Source: Heracleum sosnowskyi
Lineage: Eukaryota > Streptophyta > Magnoliopsida > Apiales > Apiaceae
DNA length: 64,000 nucleotides
Assembly: GCA_030848705.1 (NCBI GenBank)
Contig: CM061245.1
Span: 67,730,006 to 67,794,005 of the forward strand
Direction: 5' to 3'
This document shows positions 1 to 11,100 of this stretch, in pieces. The notes under the pieces are model-generated. The model was not told the DNA's origin. It did not search any database and was given only the letters and a program-made list of their open reading frames with translations. Position 1 is the first letter of the stretch. The number at the start of each line of letters is the position of its first letter. The translations under genes and the position numbers were made by a program.

Positions 1-842
1 ATAGAACCCCCATTATGCATAGATCTATGGTAGTATGCAATAACACTGACTGCTTGCCTTGTAAGATAACTGCCATGAGTACTTGTTTCAATTTACCTAT
101 TTCATCTACTGAACAATGTCTCTATATGCAAACTGTTGAGACTTCTGAGCCTACTGGAAACAGTAAAGAGGCTACATCCACTAAGAAAAAGACCAAGTCT
201 AATTCTAAAGCTAAGTGGGTGAAGAAATGAGTCCAACAGAAGATTCCTGATGTGACAGTTAAAGTTGAAAATGATGAATATTCTTGTGATACTGAATTAG
301 CAGGACCCAACAAGGATTGGGTACCATATGCCTCTTAAATACAATTTGTTTTGCAGCGCAAGAATAAGGAGCAAGTCATACGGATCATTGACAGTGGCTG
401 CTCAAGGCACATGACTGGTGATAAAGCCCTGCTATCACAATTTGTGGAGAAAGCTGGCCCAATCATAACCTTTGGAGACAACAGCAAAGGTTACACAGTG
501 GGATATGGCTGTTTGGAAATTGGGAATGTTGTCATTAATGATATTGCACTTATTGATGGATTGAAGCACAACTTGCTCAGTGTCAGCCAATTCAGTGACA
601 GGGGATTCAAGGTTGATTTTGACATGATGGTGTGCAATATCTATCACAAGAAAGATGGAAGCCTCTCTCTGAAAGGGGTAAGGAAAGGAAGCTTATTTGT
701 TGCTGACCTAAGCTCAACAAAGAAGGACAAGATTTACTGTTTTTACAGTAAAGCTATTGTTGGTGACAGCATGATTTGGCACAGGAAACTATCTCACCTA
801 AACTTCAAGACAATGAATATGCTAATGAAGAAGGAACTGGTA
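1..842 (+). pseudogene. Left part of decayed Sirevirus-type Copia polyprotein (element A)
   Basis: This is the remnant of a Copia gag-pol, entered in mid-element at the window edge. The first 340 bases translate as a gag C-terminal tail: a lysine-rich stretch, a TGA at 228-230, then a tail ending near GPNKDWVPYAS, the style in which Sirevirus gag ends. From 351 the protease follows with the DSGCSRHMTG motif (aspartic active site), then the GAG-pre-integrase segment with HRKLSHLNF up to base 842. There it is cut by insertion of element S1, and the same protein resumes at 12482 with RGLPQ. Stops between gag and protease may be partly natural, because gag and pol are often out of frame in this lineage. 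The other half carries clear nonsense codons, so the element is dead. Confidence 0.85.
838..842. repeat. Left target-site duplication of S1 (TGGTA)
   Basis: TGGTA directly precedes the TG of the left LTR and is repeated exactly at 12477-12481 after the CA of the right LTR. Removing one copy and S1 restores the reading frame of element A, so this is the insertion site. Confidence 0.95.
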
Positions 843-1387
843 TGTTAGATATAATTGCTAATGTTTGTTTATCAGTGTTTAAGCAACAGGTACTGACAAG
901 AGTTTATCAGAAGCCAGTCAGAGTTTAGTTAAACTCTGACAGGGTGAAGAGTTTAATTGAAGCCGGTCAGAGTTTATTTAAAGTCTGACAAGGTGATAGT
1001 TGTATTAGCTGTCGGTGCTGAATTGAAGATTCTAGAAGCAATATATTCTGAAGATGGAAAGAAGCAGAATATATTGATACAGCTAAGGAAACGGAATAGA
1101 AGACTGAAGCAATCCTTAATTGATATAAATTGTATAGCTGATTTATAGGAATATCAATTAGATAAGGATTGTATGTAGCTGTGTACTATATAAACACAGA
1201 TAGGTTATCCCTAGAAGGGACGCGATTATTGATATATTATTATTGTAACCTAGAAGCTCTTTGTGATTCATTAACATCATAAAGAGAGAAGCTGTTAATA
1301 TAAATACAGTTTATTGATTCATAAACAGTGTTCTTAATTATCGTTATTCTCATACATACTTGATTATATTGTGTATTCGGCCTAACA
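843..1387 (+). repeat. 5' LTR of S1
   Basis: This 545-bp LTR runs from TGTTAGAT to CCTAACA. A good TATA box (TATATAAA) lies at 1187-1194, so transcription should start about 30 bases on. U3 holds the family motif AAACTCTGAC at 931-940 and its reverse form, CAGAGTTTA, at about 919 and 967. A 63-codon ORF inside the LTR occurs identically in the 3' LTR and is not a gene. Confidence 0.95.
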
Positions 1388-1403
1388 ATTGGTATCAGAG
1401 CCA
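1388..1403 (+). other. Primer binding site of S1
   Basis: ATTGGTATCAGAGCC directly follows the LTR. TGGTATCAGAGC is complementary to the 3' end of plant initiator methionine tRNA, the usual Copia primer. Confidence 0.9.
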
Positions 1404-1450
1404 AGGCTGTTTAATATATACAGTTTTACGATTCAAACACAGTATTAATC

Positions 1451-4400
1451 ATGTCTGAAGAAAATCAAACTGCTCCTAAGGCTGAACAGGTTAAGCCCAA
1501 TTCTGTGAGTCGATATGAAACAATCAGGGTTCCAATTCTCAGGCCAGTAGAGTATCCGATTTGGAAGGTTAAGATGACCATGTTTCTGGAGGCTACAGAT
1601 CCAGAATACCTTGACAGAATTAATGATGGTCCTCATATGCCAACTAAATTGTCCCCTGTTGTTGATGGTCAAGCACAAAAGACTGTTCCAAAGGAAAAGA
1701 AAGATATGACTCCTGAGGATATCTCATCAATTGCAAAGGATGCAAAGGTTAGACATCTTCTCCACAGTGCTTTAGATAATGTAATGTCTAACAGAGTAAT
1801 TGGCTGCAAAACTGCCAAAGAGATATGGGATGCTTTAGAAGTCAGATGCCAGGGAACAGGTGCTATTAAGAAGAACAGAAAAACAATACTCACACATGAG
1901 TATGAGCACTTTGATTCAAGAACTAATGAAACCTTGACTGAGACTTATGACAGATTTTGCAAACTGTTGAACGATCTGTCTCTGGTAGATAAGGAATATG
2001 AACTTGAAGAGTCCAATCTCAAGTTTCTGTTATCTCTACCTGAAAAGTGGGATTTAAAGGCAACAACAATCAGAGATAATTATGATCTTGCTGATACAGA
2101 TCTTGATGAGATCTATGGATTGTTAAAGACTCATGAACTTGAGATAGAACAAAGAAACAGGAGGTCCAGCAAGAAGACAAAATCTGTTGCTCTCAAAGTC
2201 GAGGAGAAGCCCATCAAGAAGGAATCATCAAGGAAGAAAGCCAAGGGAAAGGCTTTAGTTATTAAATCTGAAAGTGAGTCATCAAACTCTGATGATGACT
2301 CAAACTCTGATGAAGCTTCTGACTCTGAGGATGATGAAGAGGAGTTGATGCAAATGGCTGCATTGATGGTGAAGACCTTTAAGAAGATGGGATTCAAGAA
2401 CTTCAAGAAAGGAAAGAGATTCTCAAGGAAAGATTCAAACTCTGAAAGGAGAAGTTTCAGAAAGTCTGATGGAAAAGAGACCAAGTCTGGCAAGAAGGAT
2501 AAGTCTCAAATCCAGTGCTACAAGTGTAAGGAGATGGGTCATTATGCTCCAGAGTGCAAGAAAGGCAAATCTGAGAAAGCACTCATCTCTAAAGGCAGAG
2601 ACTGGGCAGATACTTCAGACTCTGATGATGGAGAAAACTATGCTCTTATGGCAACTGTCAGAGATGAGACTGAATCTTCTGAAAATAAGGGTATAATAGA
2701 GAGCACACTTATCTTAGACAGTGGATGCTCAGGACATATGACTGGAAATAAAGCCCTGCTATCAGACTTTGAGGAGAAGGCTGGCCCAAAAGTTTCCTAT
2801 GGAGATGGCAACATAGGACACACTCTGGGATATGGCAATATTAATCTTGGAAGTGTCATCATCACAAATGTAGCTCTAGTCTCAGGACTCAAGCATAATC
2901 TGTTATCTGTGAGTCAAATCTGTGACAGAGGAAACCATGTAGATTTTCATAGTGAATACTGTGAAGTTATCAGTCAATCTACTGGGAAAGTTGTTCTAGT
3001 TGGACACAGGCGCAACAATATTTATGAAGCAAGTTTGGTAACAAACTCTGATGGAAAAACAGTGTGTCTGACTGCAAGAATGTCAAATGAAGAGAGTTGG
3101 AATTGGCACAAGAAGCTCTCTCATCTCAATTTGAACAACATAAATGAGCTTATTAGAAAGGATCTTGTAAGAGGACTTCCAAAATCAATACTCAATCTAG
3201 ATGGTCTATGTGATTCTTGTCAAAAGGCCAAGCAAAGGAAGTCATCTTTCAAGAGCAAATCTGAATCTTCAGTAGTGGAACCTTATCATCTTCTACATGT
3301 TGATCTCTTTGGACCAGTGAATGTGATGTCCATGGGCAGAAAGAAATATGCTCTAGTAATTGTTGATGAATATACTAGATATACATGGGTGTATTTCTTG
3401 TCAAAGAAGGATGAAACTGCTCAAATGTTGATGGATCATGTAAATCTACTGGACAAAAGATCACAGCACAAAGTCAAAATAATAAGGAGTGATAATGGAA
3501 CTGAATTCAGAAACTCAATCTTGGAAGCTTTCTGCAAGGAAAGAGGAGTCAAACAAGAATTTTCTGCACCTGGAACTCCACAGCAAAATGGTGTAGTTGA
3601 AAGAAAGAACAGAACTTTAATTGAAGCTGCCAGAACTATGCTTAATGAAGCAAAATTGCCAACTTATTTCTGGGCAGAAGCTGTTCAAACTGCTTGTTTT
3701 ACTCAAAATGCAACTCTGATCAACAAGCATGGAAAAACACCATATGAGATGGTGAAAAACAAGAAGCCAAATTTGAAATATTTTCACATATTTGGATGCA
3801 AATGCTTTGTGTTGAAGACTCATCCTGAACAGTTGACCAAGTTCGAGTTAAAAGCTGATGAAGGAATCTTTGTTGGCTATCCATTGTCAACAAAAGCATT
3901 CAGAGTTTACAATCTGAGAACGAAGGTGATCATGGAATCCATACATGTGTCATTTGATGACAAGAAAATAATTGGACTTGAAGACAAGGATGGATATGAT
4001 CAACTACGTTTTGAAAATGAAGATCTATTCTCTGATGATATAAACTCTGATGAAGCAGGGTTGACAAACTCTGACGAAGCATACTCTGAACCTCTACTGG
4101 TAAATACTGGAGAAACTGGAAATTCTCAAATTGAACAAAATAGAGAACCAGTTGAGGGGGAGCGAGAAGAAGCTCAACAAGACACAGCAAGTGAGTCAGT
4201 TGAGGAAACTGATTCAAACTCTGACAGCTCAAACACTGAGCCATCCAACTCAGGGGGAGCCTCAGATACTGCAGAAAGTCAACATATGAATCAGGAGAGC
4301 ATGGATCAAGGGGGAGGATTCAATAATGATGCAAGAAACCACTTACCAACAGCCAGAAAGTGGACACAGGCACACACACCTGATCTCATAATTGGAGATC

Positions 4401-5998
4401 CTGATGCTAGTGTGAGAACTAGAAGTGCAACAAACAATGAGTGTCTGTATCATGCTTTCTTGTCTCAAACAGAACCAAAGAAAGTGGAGGAAGCTCTTCA
4501 AGATGCTAATTGGATTACAGCAATGCAAGAAGAGTTAAATGAATTTGAAAGAAATGAAGTCTGGACACTTGTACCTAGACCAAAGAATAGATCAATTGTA
4601 GGTACAAAGTGGGTTTTCAGAAACAAGACTGACAGTGAAGGTGTGATTACAAGAAACAAGGCTAGACTTGTGGCAAAAGGTTATTCACAACAGGAAGGAA
4701 TTGACTATGATGAAACCTTTGCTCCAGTTGCAAGATTGGAGGCCATAAGAATTTTTCTGGCCTATGCTGCACACAAGAAGTTTAAAGTCTTTCAGATGGA
4801 TGTAAAAAGTGCTTTTCTCAATGGGAAGCTTGAAGAAGAAGTGTTTGTTGAACAACCACCAGGATTTGTAGATTCCAAGCATCCAGATTATGTCTACAGG
4901 CTTGACAAGGCATTATATGGACTAAAGCAAGCACCAAGAGCATGGTATGAAACTCTTGCTCAATTTCTTTTAGAAAGTGGGTTCACAAGAGGTACAATTG
5001 ATAAAACCTTGTTTTATTTCAATTCTGGTGATGATTTGCTTTTAGTTCAAATTTATGTAGATGATATTATTTTTGGATCTACTAATGACAAACTTTGTAA
5101 GAAGTTTGCAAAGCTTATGCAATCCAGGTATCAAATGAGCATGATGGGAGAGCTTAGTTATTTTCTAGGCTTACAAGTCAAGCAAACAGATGATGGGATT
5201 TTTATCAATCAAGCAAAGTATACCAGAAATCTTCTAAAGAAATTTGGTATGCTTGATAGTTCATCTGCTACAACTCCCATGGCTACAGCGACGAAGCTTG
5301 ACAAAGACACAGGTGCCTCAGTAGATATGACTAACTACAGAGGAATGATAGGGTCTCTACTGTATCTTACTGCAAGTAGACCTGATATCATGTATGCAAC
5401 ATGTCTTTGTGCAAGATTTCAAGCAGATCCCAGAGAGCCTCATCTAACAGCTGTAAAAAGGATCTTCAAATATCTCAAAGGAACCATAACCCTGGGTTTG
5501 TGGTATCCTAGAGAATCAGAGTTTAAGTTAATTGGTTACTCTGATGCAGATTTTGCAGGCTGTAAGATAGACAGAAAAAGTACAAGTGGAAGCTGTCAAT
5601 TTTTAGGTGACAGATTAGTTTCTTGGTACAGCAAGAAACAGAAGTCAATCTCCACATCCACTGCTGAAGCAGAGTATATAGCAGCTGGTAGCTGTTGTGC
5701 ACAGATTTTATGGATGAAGAATCAACTGCTGGATTATGGGTTAAGGTACTCTAAAATACCTATTTTCTGTGATAACCAAAGTGCTATTGCTATGACAGGT
5801 AATCCAGTACAGCACTCCATGACCAAGCACATCAGCATAAGATATCATTTTATCAGAGAACATGTGGAAGAAGGGAACATTGAGCTTCATTTTGTGTCTA
5901 CAGACCAACAACTTGCAGATATCTTCACCAAACCTTTGAGTGAAGCTACGTTTACAAGATTGGTAAATGAACTTGGAATGATCTCTGTTTCTGACTAG
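1451..5998 (+). CDS. Intact Copia gag-pol polyprotein, 1515 aa
   Basis: This single ORF encodes all proteins for reverse transcription and integration. Gag occupies roughly residues 1-400, with the N-terminal YPIWKVKMTMFLEA region and a CCHC zinc knuckle from about residue 356 (CYKCKEMGHYAPEC). A lysine- and serine/aspartate-rich linker precedes the knuckle. The protease active site DSGCSGHMTG starts at about residue 423. Integrase has its H-H-C-C zinc region (HKKLSHL...CDSCQKAK) and the D-D-E core (HVDLFGP, RSDNGTEF, NGVVERKNRT). Reverse transcriptase has FQMDVKSAFLNG and the catalytic YVDD at about residue 1202. RNase H has YSDADFAGC and STAEAEYIA, and the ORF ends in the usual LADIFTKPL tail. 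No frameshift or stop is seen. The start ATG is the first after the LTR and primer site. Confidence 0.95.
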   Translation: MSEENQTAPKAEQVKPNSVSRYETIRVPILRPVEYPIWKVKMTMFLEATDPEYLDRINDGPHMPTKLSPVVDGQAQKTVPKEKKDMTPEDISSIAKDAKVRHLLHSALDNVMSNRVIGCKTAKEIWDALEVRCQGTGAIKKNRKTILTHEYEHFDSRTNETLTETYDRFCKLLNDLSLVDKEYELEESNLKFLLSLPEKWDLKATTIRDNYDLADTDLDEIYGLLKTHELEIEQRNRRSSKKTKSVALKVEEKPIKKESSRKKAKGKALVIKSESESSNSDDDSNSDEASDSEDDEEELMQMAALMVKTFKKMGFKNFKKGKRFSRKDSNSERRSFRKSDGKETKSGKKDKSQIQCYKCKEMGHYAPECKKGKSEKALISKGRDWADTSDSDDGENYALMATVRDETESSENKGIIESTLILDSGCSGHMTGNKALLSDFEEKAGPKVSYGDGNIGHTLGYGNINLGSVIITNVALVSGLKHNLLSVSQICDRGNHVDFHSEYCEVISQSTGKVVLVGHRRNNIYEASLVTNSDGKTVCLTARMSNEESWNWHKKLSHLNLNNINELIRKDLVRGLPKSILNLDGLCDSCQKAKQRKSSFKSKSESSVVEPYHLLHVDLFGPVNVMSMGRKKYALVIVDEYTRYTWVYFLSKKDETAQMLMDHVNLLDKRSQHKVKIIRSDNGTEFRNSILEAFCKERGVKQEFSAPGTPQQNGVVERKNRTLIEAARTMLNEAKLPTYFWAEAVQTACFTQNATLINKHGKTPYEMVKNKKPNLKYFHIFGCKCFVLKTHPEQLTKFELKADEGIFVGYPLSTKAFRVYNLRTKVIMESIHVSFDDKKIIGLEDKDGYDQLRFENEDLFSDDINSDEAGLTNSDEAYSEPLLVNTGETGNSQIEQNREPVEGEREEAQQDTASESVEETDSNSDSSNTEPSNSGGASDTAESQHMNQESMDQGGGFNNDARNHLPTARKWTQAHTPDLIIGDPDASVRTRSATNNECLYHAFLSQTEPKKVEEALQDANWITAMQEELNEFERNEVWTLVPRPKNRSIVGTKWVFRNKTDSEGVITRNKARLVAKGYSQQEGIDYDETFAPVARLEAIRIFLAYAAHKKFKVFQMDVKSAFLNGKLEEEVFVEQPPGFVDSKHPDYVYRLDKALYGLKQAPRAWYETLAQFLLESGFTRGTIDKTLFYFNSGDDLLLVQIYVDDIIFGSTNDKLCKKFAKLMQSRYQMSMMGELSYFLGLQVKQTDDGIFINQAKYTRNLLKKFGMLDSSSATTPMATATKLDKDTGASVDMTNYRGMIGSLLYLTASRPDIMYATCLCARFQADPREPHLTAVKRIFKYLKGTITLGLWYPRESEFKLIGYSDADFAGCKIDRKSTSGSCQFLGDRLVSWYSKKQKSISTSTAEAEYIAAGSCCAQILWMKNQLLDYGLRYSKIPIFCDNQSAIAMTGNPVQHSMTKHISIRYHFIREHVEEGNIELHFVSTDQQLADIFTKPLSEATFTRLVNELGMISVSD

Positions 5999-8171
5999 AG
6001 ATACGGGTTAGACTCAAAATCTATCCATGTTTGATTGTTTAATGCTCATGATTCCTTGCATATATTAACTGTTATGAGTACCAGTGTCATAAACTCTGTC
6101 GGTTAAACTCTGATGCTAAACTCTGTGAGTCATAAAAAGTTGGTCATACTCTGAATGTTACAGTTTAAATGCTATACTCTGATTGTAATTTTGTCTGGAA
6201 CATATGGACCAATGAAGAAATTTGTATGAAGCATAATTCTCAGTAAGTAATTGTGAATCCTTAAGAGTTGATAGATTCTGATCTCAAATATGTGCAGTAA
6301 GCTAACACAGCATGATACTGTCTCTATATTTATAGCATCTCTTAGTTTATTGATCCTATACACTGAGTCTGTATTAGCTGTTTGCATCTTCTCTCATAAG
6401 TTAATTATAATTACTGATGAAAAGTCTAAACTCTGATTATTCATTGCAATTAATTCACCCTCCAATCAAAAGATGCCAAACAGAGCACAAATTCCTTTGA
6501 GATCATGGTGTGCCTAGGAAGATCCAGGAACTTATTGTATGAAATAAGGGCTAAAATCTTTGATTTTTGGTGACTAGTGCCAACCACTGATTACTGGAAA
6601 AATAAAAAAATAAAAAATAAAAAAAAATAAAAAAAATAAAAAAATAAATAAAAAATATATATATAATAAAGGGGGTGAAAAATAAAAGACATATCCAAAT
6701 GAAAGGATATCAGTAATACAGAGTTTAGATAGAAAAATCAGTGTCTATGTTATACATGAGAGTTTAGGCAACCAGTTTTTACTACTTTAGTTTGTGGATT
6801 TTATGCACTTTGAGATGATCTAAATACTGATTTCGGTAAACTCTGCTACTACACACACATATTTTCACAACTGTACAGATTGAGAAAAGAGTTTATTGAC
6901 AAAGAAGGACAAATGGTAAACACTGATGTATTGTGTGAAATACGCCGAGGTTACTTTGTTTTAATCTCTGATGGTTAAAATAATCTCTTTGTTTCAGACA
7001 TTTTATAACTTTGAGATTAGCCATTTGTTTTTCGGAAAAAGTATGATTGAACGGAGAAAAGAAAGAGTGTGTTTGATAAGTCCTGATAGTGATTCGTAAT
7101 GTTGCTGAGTATGTTAGTTTATTGTTTAAAGTGATATCATTTCTTTCACTTTACAATTACTATGCAAAATTGATAATACTGATATGTAAAGAAACAAATT
7201 TTTTTTTCATTAATTGATTCAAATTTACATTCAGACCATTTCATACTCATGTTTAGCTAAACTTTCTGGTACATACTAATCACTATGGTTACAAAAGAGA
7301 AGATCTATTTAACCAGGACAAGTATTTGAATGCTACAACTGAAGCAGAAGAGCTAGAGCCAGAAGCTATTGTGCTCTATTACTTCTGATGATCGCTACCC
7401 AGTTGTTCAACTGATCATTATACCATCTGGGATTGCTTGACAACATCCTGAAGATGAATCATCATCATCATCTTCCTGGATTCTCTTTCTGCTTTGCAGC
7501 TTGCAGGATTCCAAGAAGATTGTCTCCTCAGTACCCATCAGGAAGCTCTGCTGGAAGAGCATCATACAAATCTCCATAGTATGATCGTCTGCCAGGATGG
7601 GCACATCATATGGACCGGGACGGATGATGTGCACATCATATGCCAGTTCATGTTCACGAATGATTCTACATCCATGAATTCAAAGGTTCCTGCCATTTGG
7701 TGTATGGTAATTTTAAGATATGAAGCCTGTTGTTAAAATGCTTCGGTTTTTAAAGCATTCAACAAGGTAACTGAAAGGTTTTTCCTTGAATCGAAGCGCT
7801 TGGGATAATAAGGTGCGGAGTTTCAAGACAGTCATTATTATTCTGACTGTTGAGCTCCTTTGTACTTTATTATTAAAATTGATAATTTTATTATTATTAA
7901 TTTTTTTTTAGCGGATATTTTGAGTGTTATATGTGATGCCAGGTGTCTCCACGTCTGCACGTGTATTGGAAGTTGTTAGACACAGCTATCAGCGTATGCA
8001 CGTTTGACATCTGTCCCACTAACATACTTTTAATCATTACAGTTCTTATTTAATACACTACATACACACGATTCAATCTTTTACGCACCTCATCTTTTCA
8101 TAAGCTTTTACTCACACACAAACACTCAAACACTTTCAAAGCCCAGTTCTTCTTGTTTTCCAATCTTACTA
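5999..8171 (+). other. Spacer between pol and second ORF of S1
   Basis: There are about 2.2 kb without a convincing gene. It contains many copies of AAACTCTG or close variants (about 6090-6180, 6428, 6838), an A-rich tract with short A/T runs at 6597-6670 followed by an internal purine run AAAGGGGGTGAAA (Sireviruses are known for extra polypurine tracts), and at about 7925-8171 a stretch that looks like a plant promoter and leader. An 80-codon ORF at 7494-7736 has no recognisable similarity and is not called. Confidence 0.7.
7925..8171 (+). promoter_or_regulatory. Possible internal promoter and leader for the second ORF of S1
   Basis: A G-box-like CACGTGT lies at 7958-7964 and a TATA-like TATTTAATA at 8047-8055. 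A CA- and CT-rich segment that reads like a plant 5' leader follows, up to the ATG at 8172. The distance of about 120 bases from TATA-like box to ATG is reasonable. This is inference from base composition and motif position only. Confidence 0.4.
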
Positions 8172-11100
8172 ATGGCAACTACAGCGTTTATTGCTTCTGA
8201 ATTAGAATTTGTTCCCAACAATTATTCTGCTCCTGTAGCAAATGAGAACGCACCGGAGGCGTTTCATTTGATTCAGAGGTTCTTGTTACACTCTGATATC
8301 GGTACTGCTCTAACCGCACCATCGAAGCTGTCTGCGACTCAAATTCGAACTTTTTGGCAGACAGGTACTTATGATAATGGAGGAGAGTCTGGATCGCCAT
8401 CTATAATTTTTGAGTTTCAAGGAGATGAATTTGTTGTTACTCCTACTACTGTTCGTGATGCTTTGGGTCTTGAAGATTTCAATGCATTCACAATCTCTGT
8501 TGGAGACTCTGAGCTAGTCAGAATGATGAACGAGATAGGCTACACTGGCCCTTTGACAAAGATAGGTCAACTCAAAAGGCCATTTTTGCGCAAGGAGTGG
8601 AGCTTCTTTTTCGATTGCATTACTCGGGCTTTTGGAAAGAAGTGCACCAATTGGGATGCGATTCCCACGGATAGTCTACAGATCGGGTATTCTCTTCTCT
8701 ATGGCAGTCAATTTGATGTTGCTAGATTAGTTTTAACTAATATTGGTGAGAAAATGCTAGAGAATAGAAATGTTGTTTATTTCTCTAGGTTTTGTCAATT
8801 GATATTCAATTTTTGCTGCCCAAATGTTGAGATAGTAGAGGATGATGTTATACTTTCGTTTAAACTGCACAAACGTATATTTTCTGACCTTATCAACAAG
8901 GACAACAAGAAAGGAGAAGTTGGTCCTTTAATGTTGCCTGCATCAGTGCAACAATTTCTTGACAACTTACAACAACAACAAGTCTCAACTGCTGAAGCTG
9001 GACCTTCTGTGTCTCAACCACAGAGGTCAAAGAGTTCCAAAGTTCGAGCAGTTAAGTCTGGTTTGCAACAAACTGAAGCTGAGGTATCAAATGTTGATGC
9101 TGTGCCTCAGAGAAAAAGATTGAAGAAAAAGCGAGCCCAAAGGGCAAAGTCTGTTGCTGCTGATTCTATTGTAGACTCAGAAACTGAAGCTGATGAAGAG
9201 ACTCTTCATCAGAGAAAGAGAAGACTAGTTGCTGATCAACTTTTTGGTGATATCATTGCCAATATGGACAAAGAACCTGAGGACACTGAAGCTCCTACAT
9301 CAGAGAATGAGGAGATTGTGATTACAACTGTTCCTTCAAGTACTCCTGCAATTGTTGTTGAGGAGGATATTCTAACTGCTGAGGATGCTGCAAATCCTGA
9401 AACTATTATGATGGATTTTGAAACAGAAGCTCCTACATCAAAAGCTGATGATGTAGTTGAGGAAGCTGCTGCATACTCTGACAGCAGGATTGTGGATCAT
9501 GAAGATACTGTACTGGAAGCTGATCAAGCTACTACTGAATTAGTAGAACCTATTGCTTCTCACACAGAAATCATTTCTCTTGATTTTGAGAAAGGTGAGG
9601 AAGTTGATCAGATTAGAGTTGATCCAGTTCCAGAAGCTGTTGTTGTACATGCTGATGCAACAGATAATGATCATGAGGATATTGTTTTCCTTGAAACTTT
9701 GCAACAATCAGTTGTTGAGATTGTTCAGAGAGAAGCAGAGGTTACTGTTCCAGCAAACTCTGATGTTCCTCAAACTGTAGCCGATCAAGTACCTGATGCA
9801 ACTGCACAGTTAATTGATGAAATCACTGCTGAAAATGTGCTTGAAGATATTCACAGAGAGGATGACAATGCTGAAGCTAGTCCTGCTCATTCAAACTCTG
9901 ATATTCAAGTGGAAGTTTCTGATCTTCAAGCAAATTCTACTGAAGAGAGGGAAGTTCAAAGGGCTGCTTCTGAGCATTTTCAGAATATGTACTACAATAC
10001 ATGGACTAATGCAGATTGTGTCTTTCCAGCACAACGGGCTGCAGATTTTCTATCTGATTCTGTTAAGAAGATTACAAATCCTGATGTCCTTACGAGCTTA
10101 CAGGCAACTGTTATTCAAGTCAAATCTCTCAATAATAGATTTGATGAGAATCAACAAATGCTTACAAAACTGAGGAATGACGTAAGTCTGAGGGATCTTA
10201 CTTTAAAGGCTGACAGAACTTCTTACTATGCCATGTTCAAGCAGCAAGCCAGGGATTCTGAAGAAATCAAGAAGAGGCTTGGGACAGTTGAGGACAACCA
10301 GAATGCTATGTCTGCTCAACTGACTTCCATTTCTACTGCGCTTGAATTGCTGACATCAGTACTACTTTCTGATGATGTCAAAAAGGGGGAGAGTATACCT
10401 AAAGACAAATGCAAAGATACTCAAACTCTGAGACGGAAGGATGATTCTACTGATGGGGGAAGCAGAGGAAATGAAAGAAGGATTTCTGCTCAAAGGCAAA
10501 GACGTGTAATAAACTCTGGTGGTCAATTTACTTCAAACCACAACAAAAGTTTAGTTGTTTCAGCTAACCCATCTACTGATGAAGAGATTGCTGCTAGGAT
10601 CTTTATTAAAGAGCATGGAAAGGAAGTTACTATTGAAGATATCCAGGCTGAAGAACAGATGCTTGCTGAGGAACACAAGAAAAATCTTGAAGCTGGAATC
10701 TACAAGAAACAGGAAATCAAGGCTCCTAGGAAGAAAGAAGTTGGTATTTCTATCAAAGAGAATACACAACAGAGTATACAATATACAAGGAGACCTGTGA
10801 TTAGAAACTCTGATAAGGGTAAAAGCAAAATGATTGAAGAGCCTAACCTGAAGAAGAAAGATAATTCAACCTCTGACATTGCTCAAGTTGAAACAAGATT
10901 AGCAAAATCAACCTCTGACGCTGCTCAAGTTGATGATACTATTGAAGTTAAGCCAGCCTCTGACAAGGCTCAAGCTGTGCAAACTCAGCTAGCTCCTCAA
11001 CTCAAAGGTTTCTTAAGACCTGTACTCTCTGAAACTCTGATACTTCAACCTGTGGATTTTTCTCAAACCAGGACTGTACTTGGAAAAGAATCTTATGATA

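Noticed and set aside
957..1148. 63-aa ORF inside the S1 LTR, repeated at 12046-12237
   Set aside because: The identical copies are simply the two LTRs; there is no similarity to a protein family and the ORF lies across the LTR regulatory region.
2131..2493. 120-aa minus-strand ORF over S1 gag
   Set aside because: It is the shadow of a low-complexity SD/K-rich gag segment on the other strand.
6597..6670. A-rich tract as a LINE or SINE tail
   Set aside because: It lies inside S1 between pol and ORF2 with no TSD or upstream SINE/LINE body; better seen as low-complexity spacer.
7494..7736. 80-aa ORF in the S1 spacer
   Set aside because: The frame is short, has no recognisable similarity and sits between motif-rich non-coding blocks.
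9553..10173. Leucine-rich ORFs in a second frame of the S1 second ORF
   Set aside because: Hydrophobic-looking shadows caused by GAT/GAA-rich coding; not membrane proteins.
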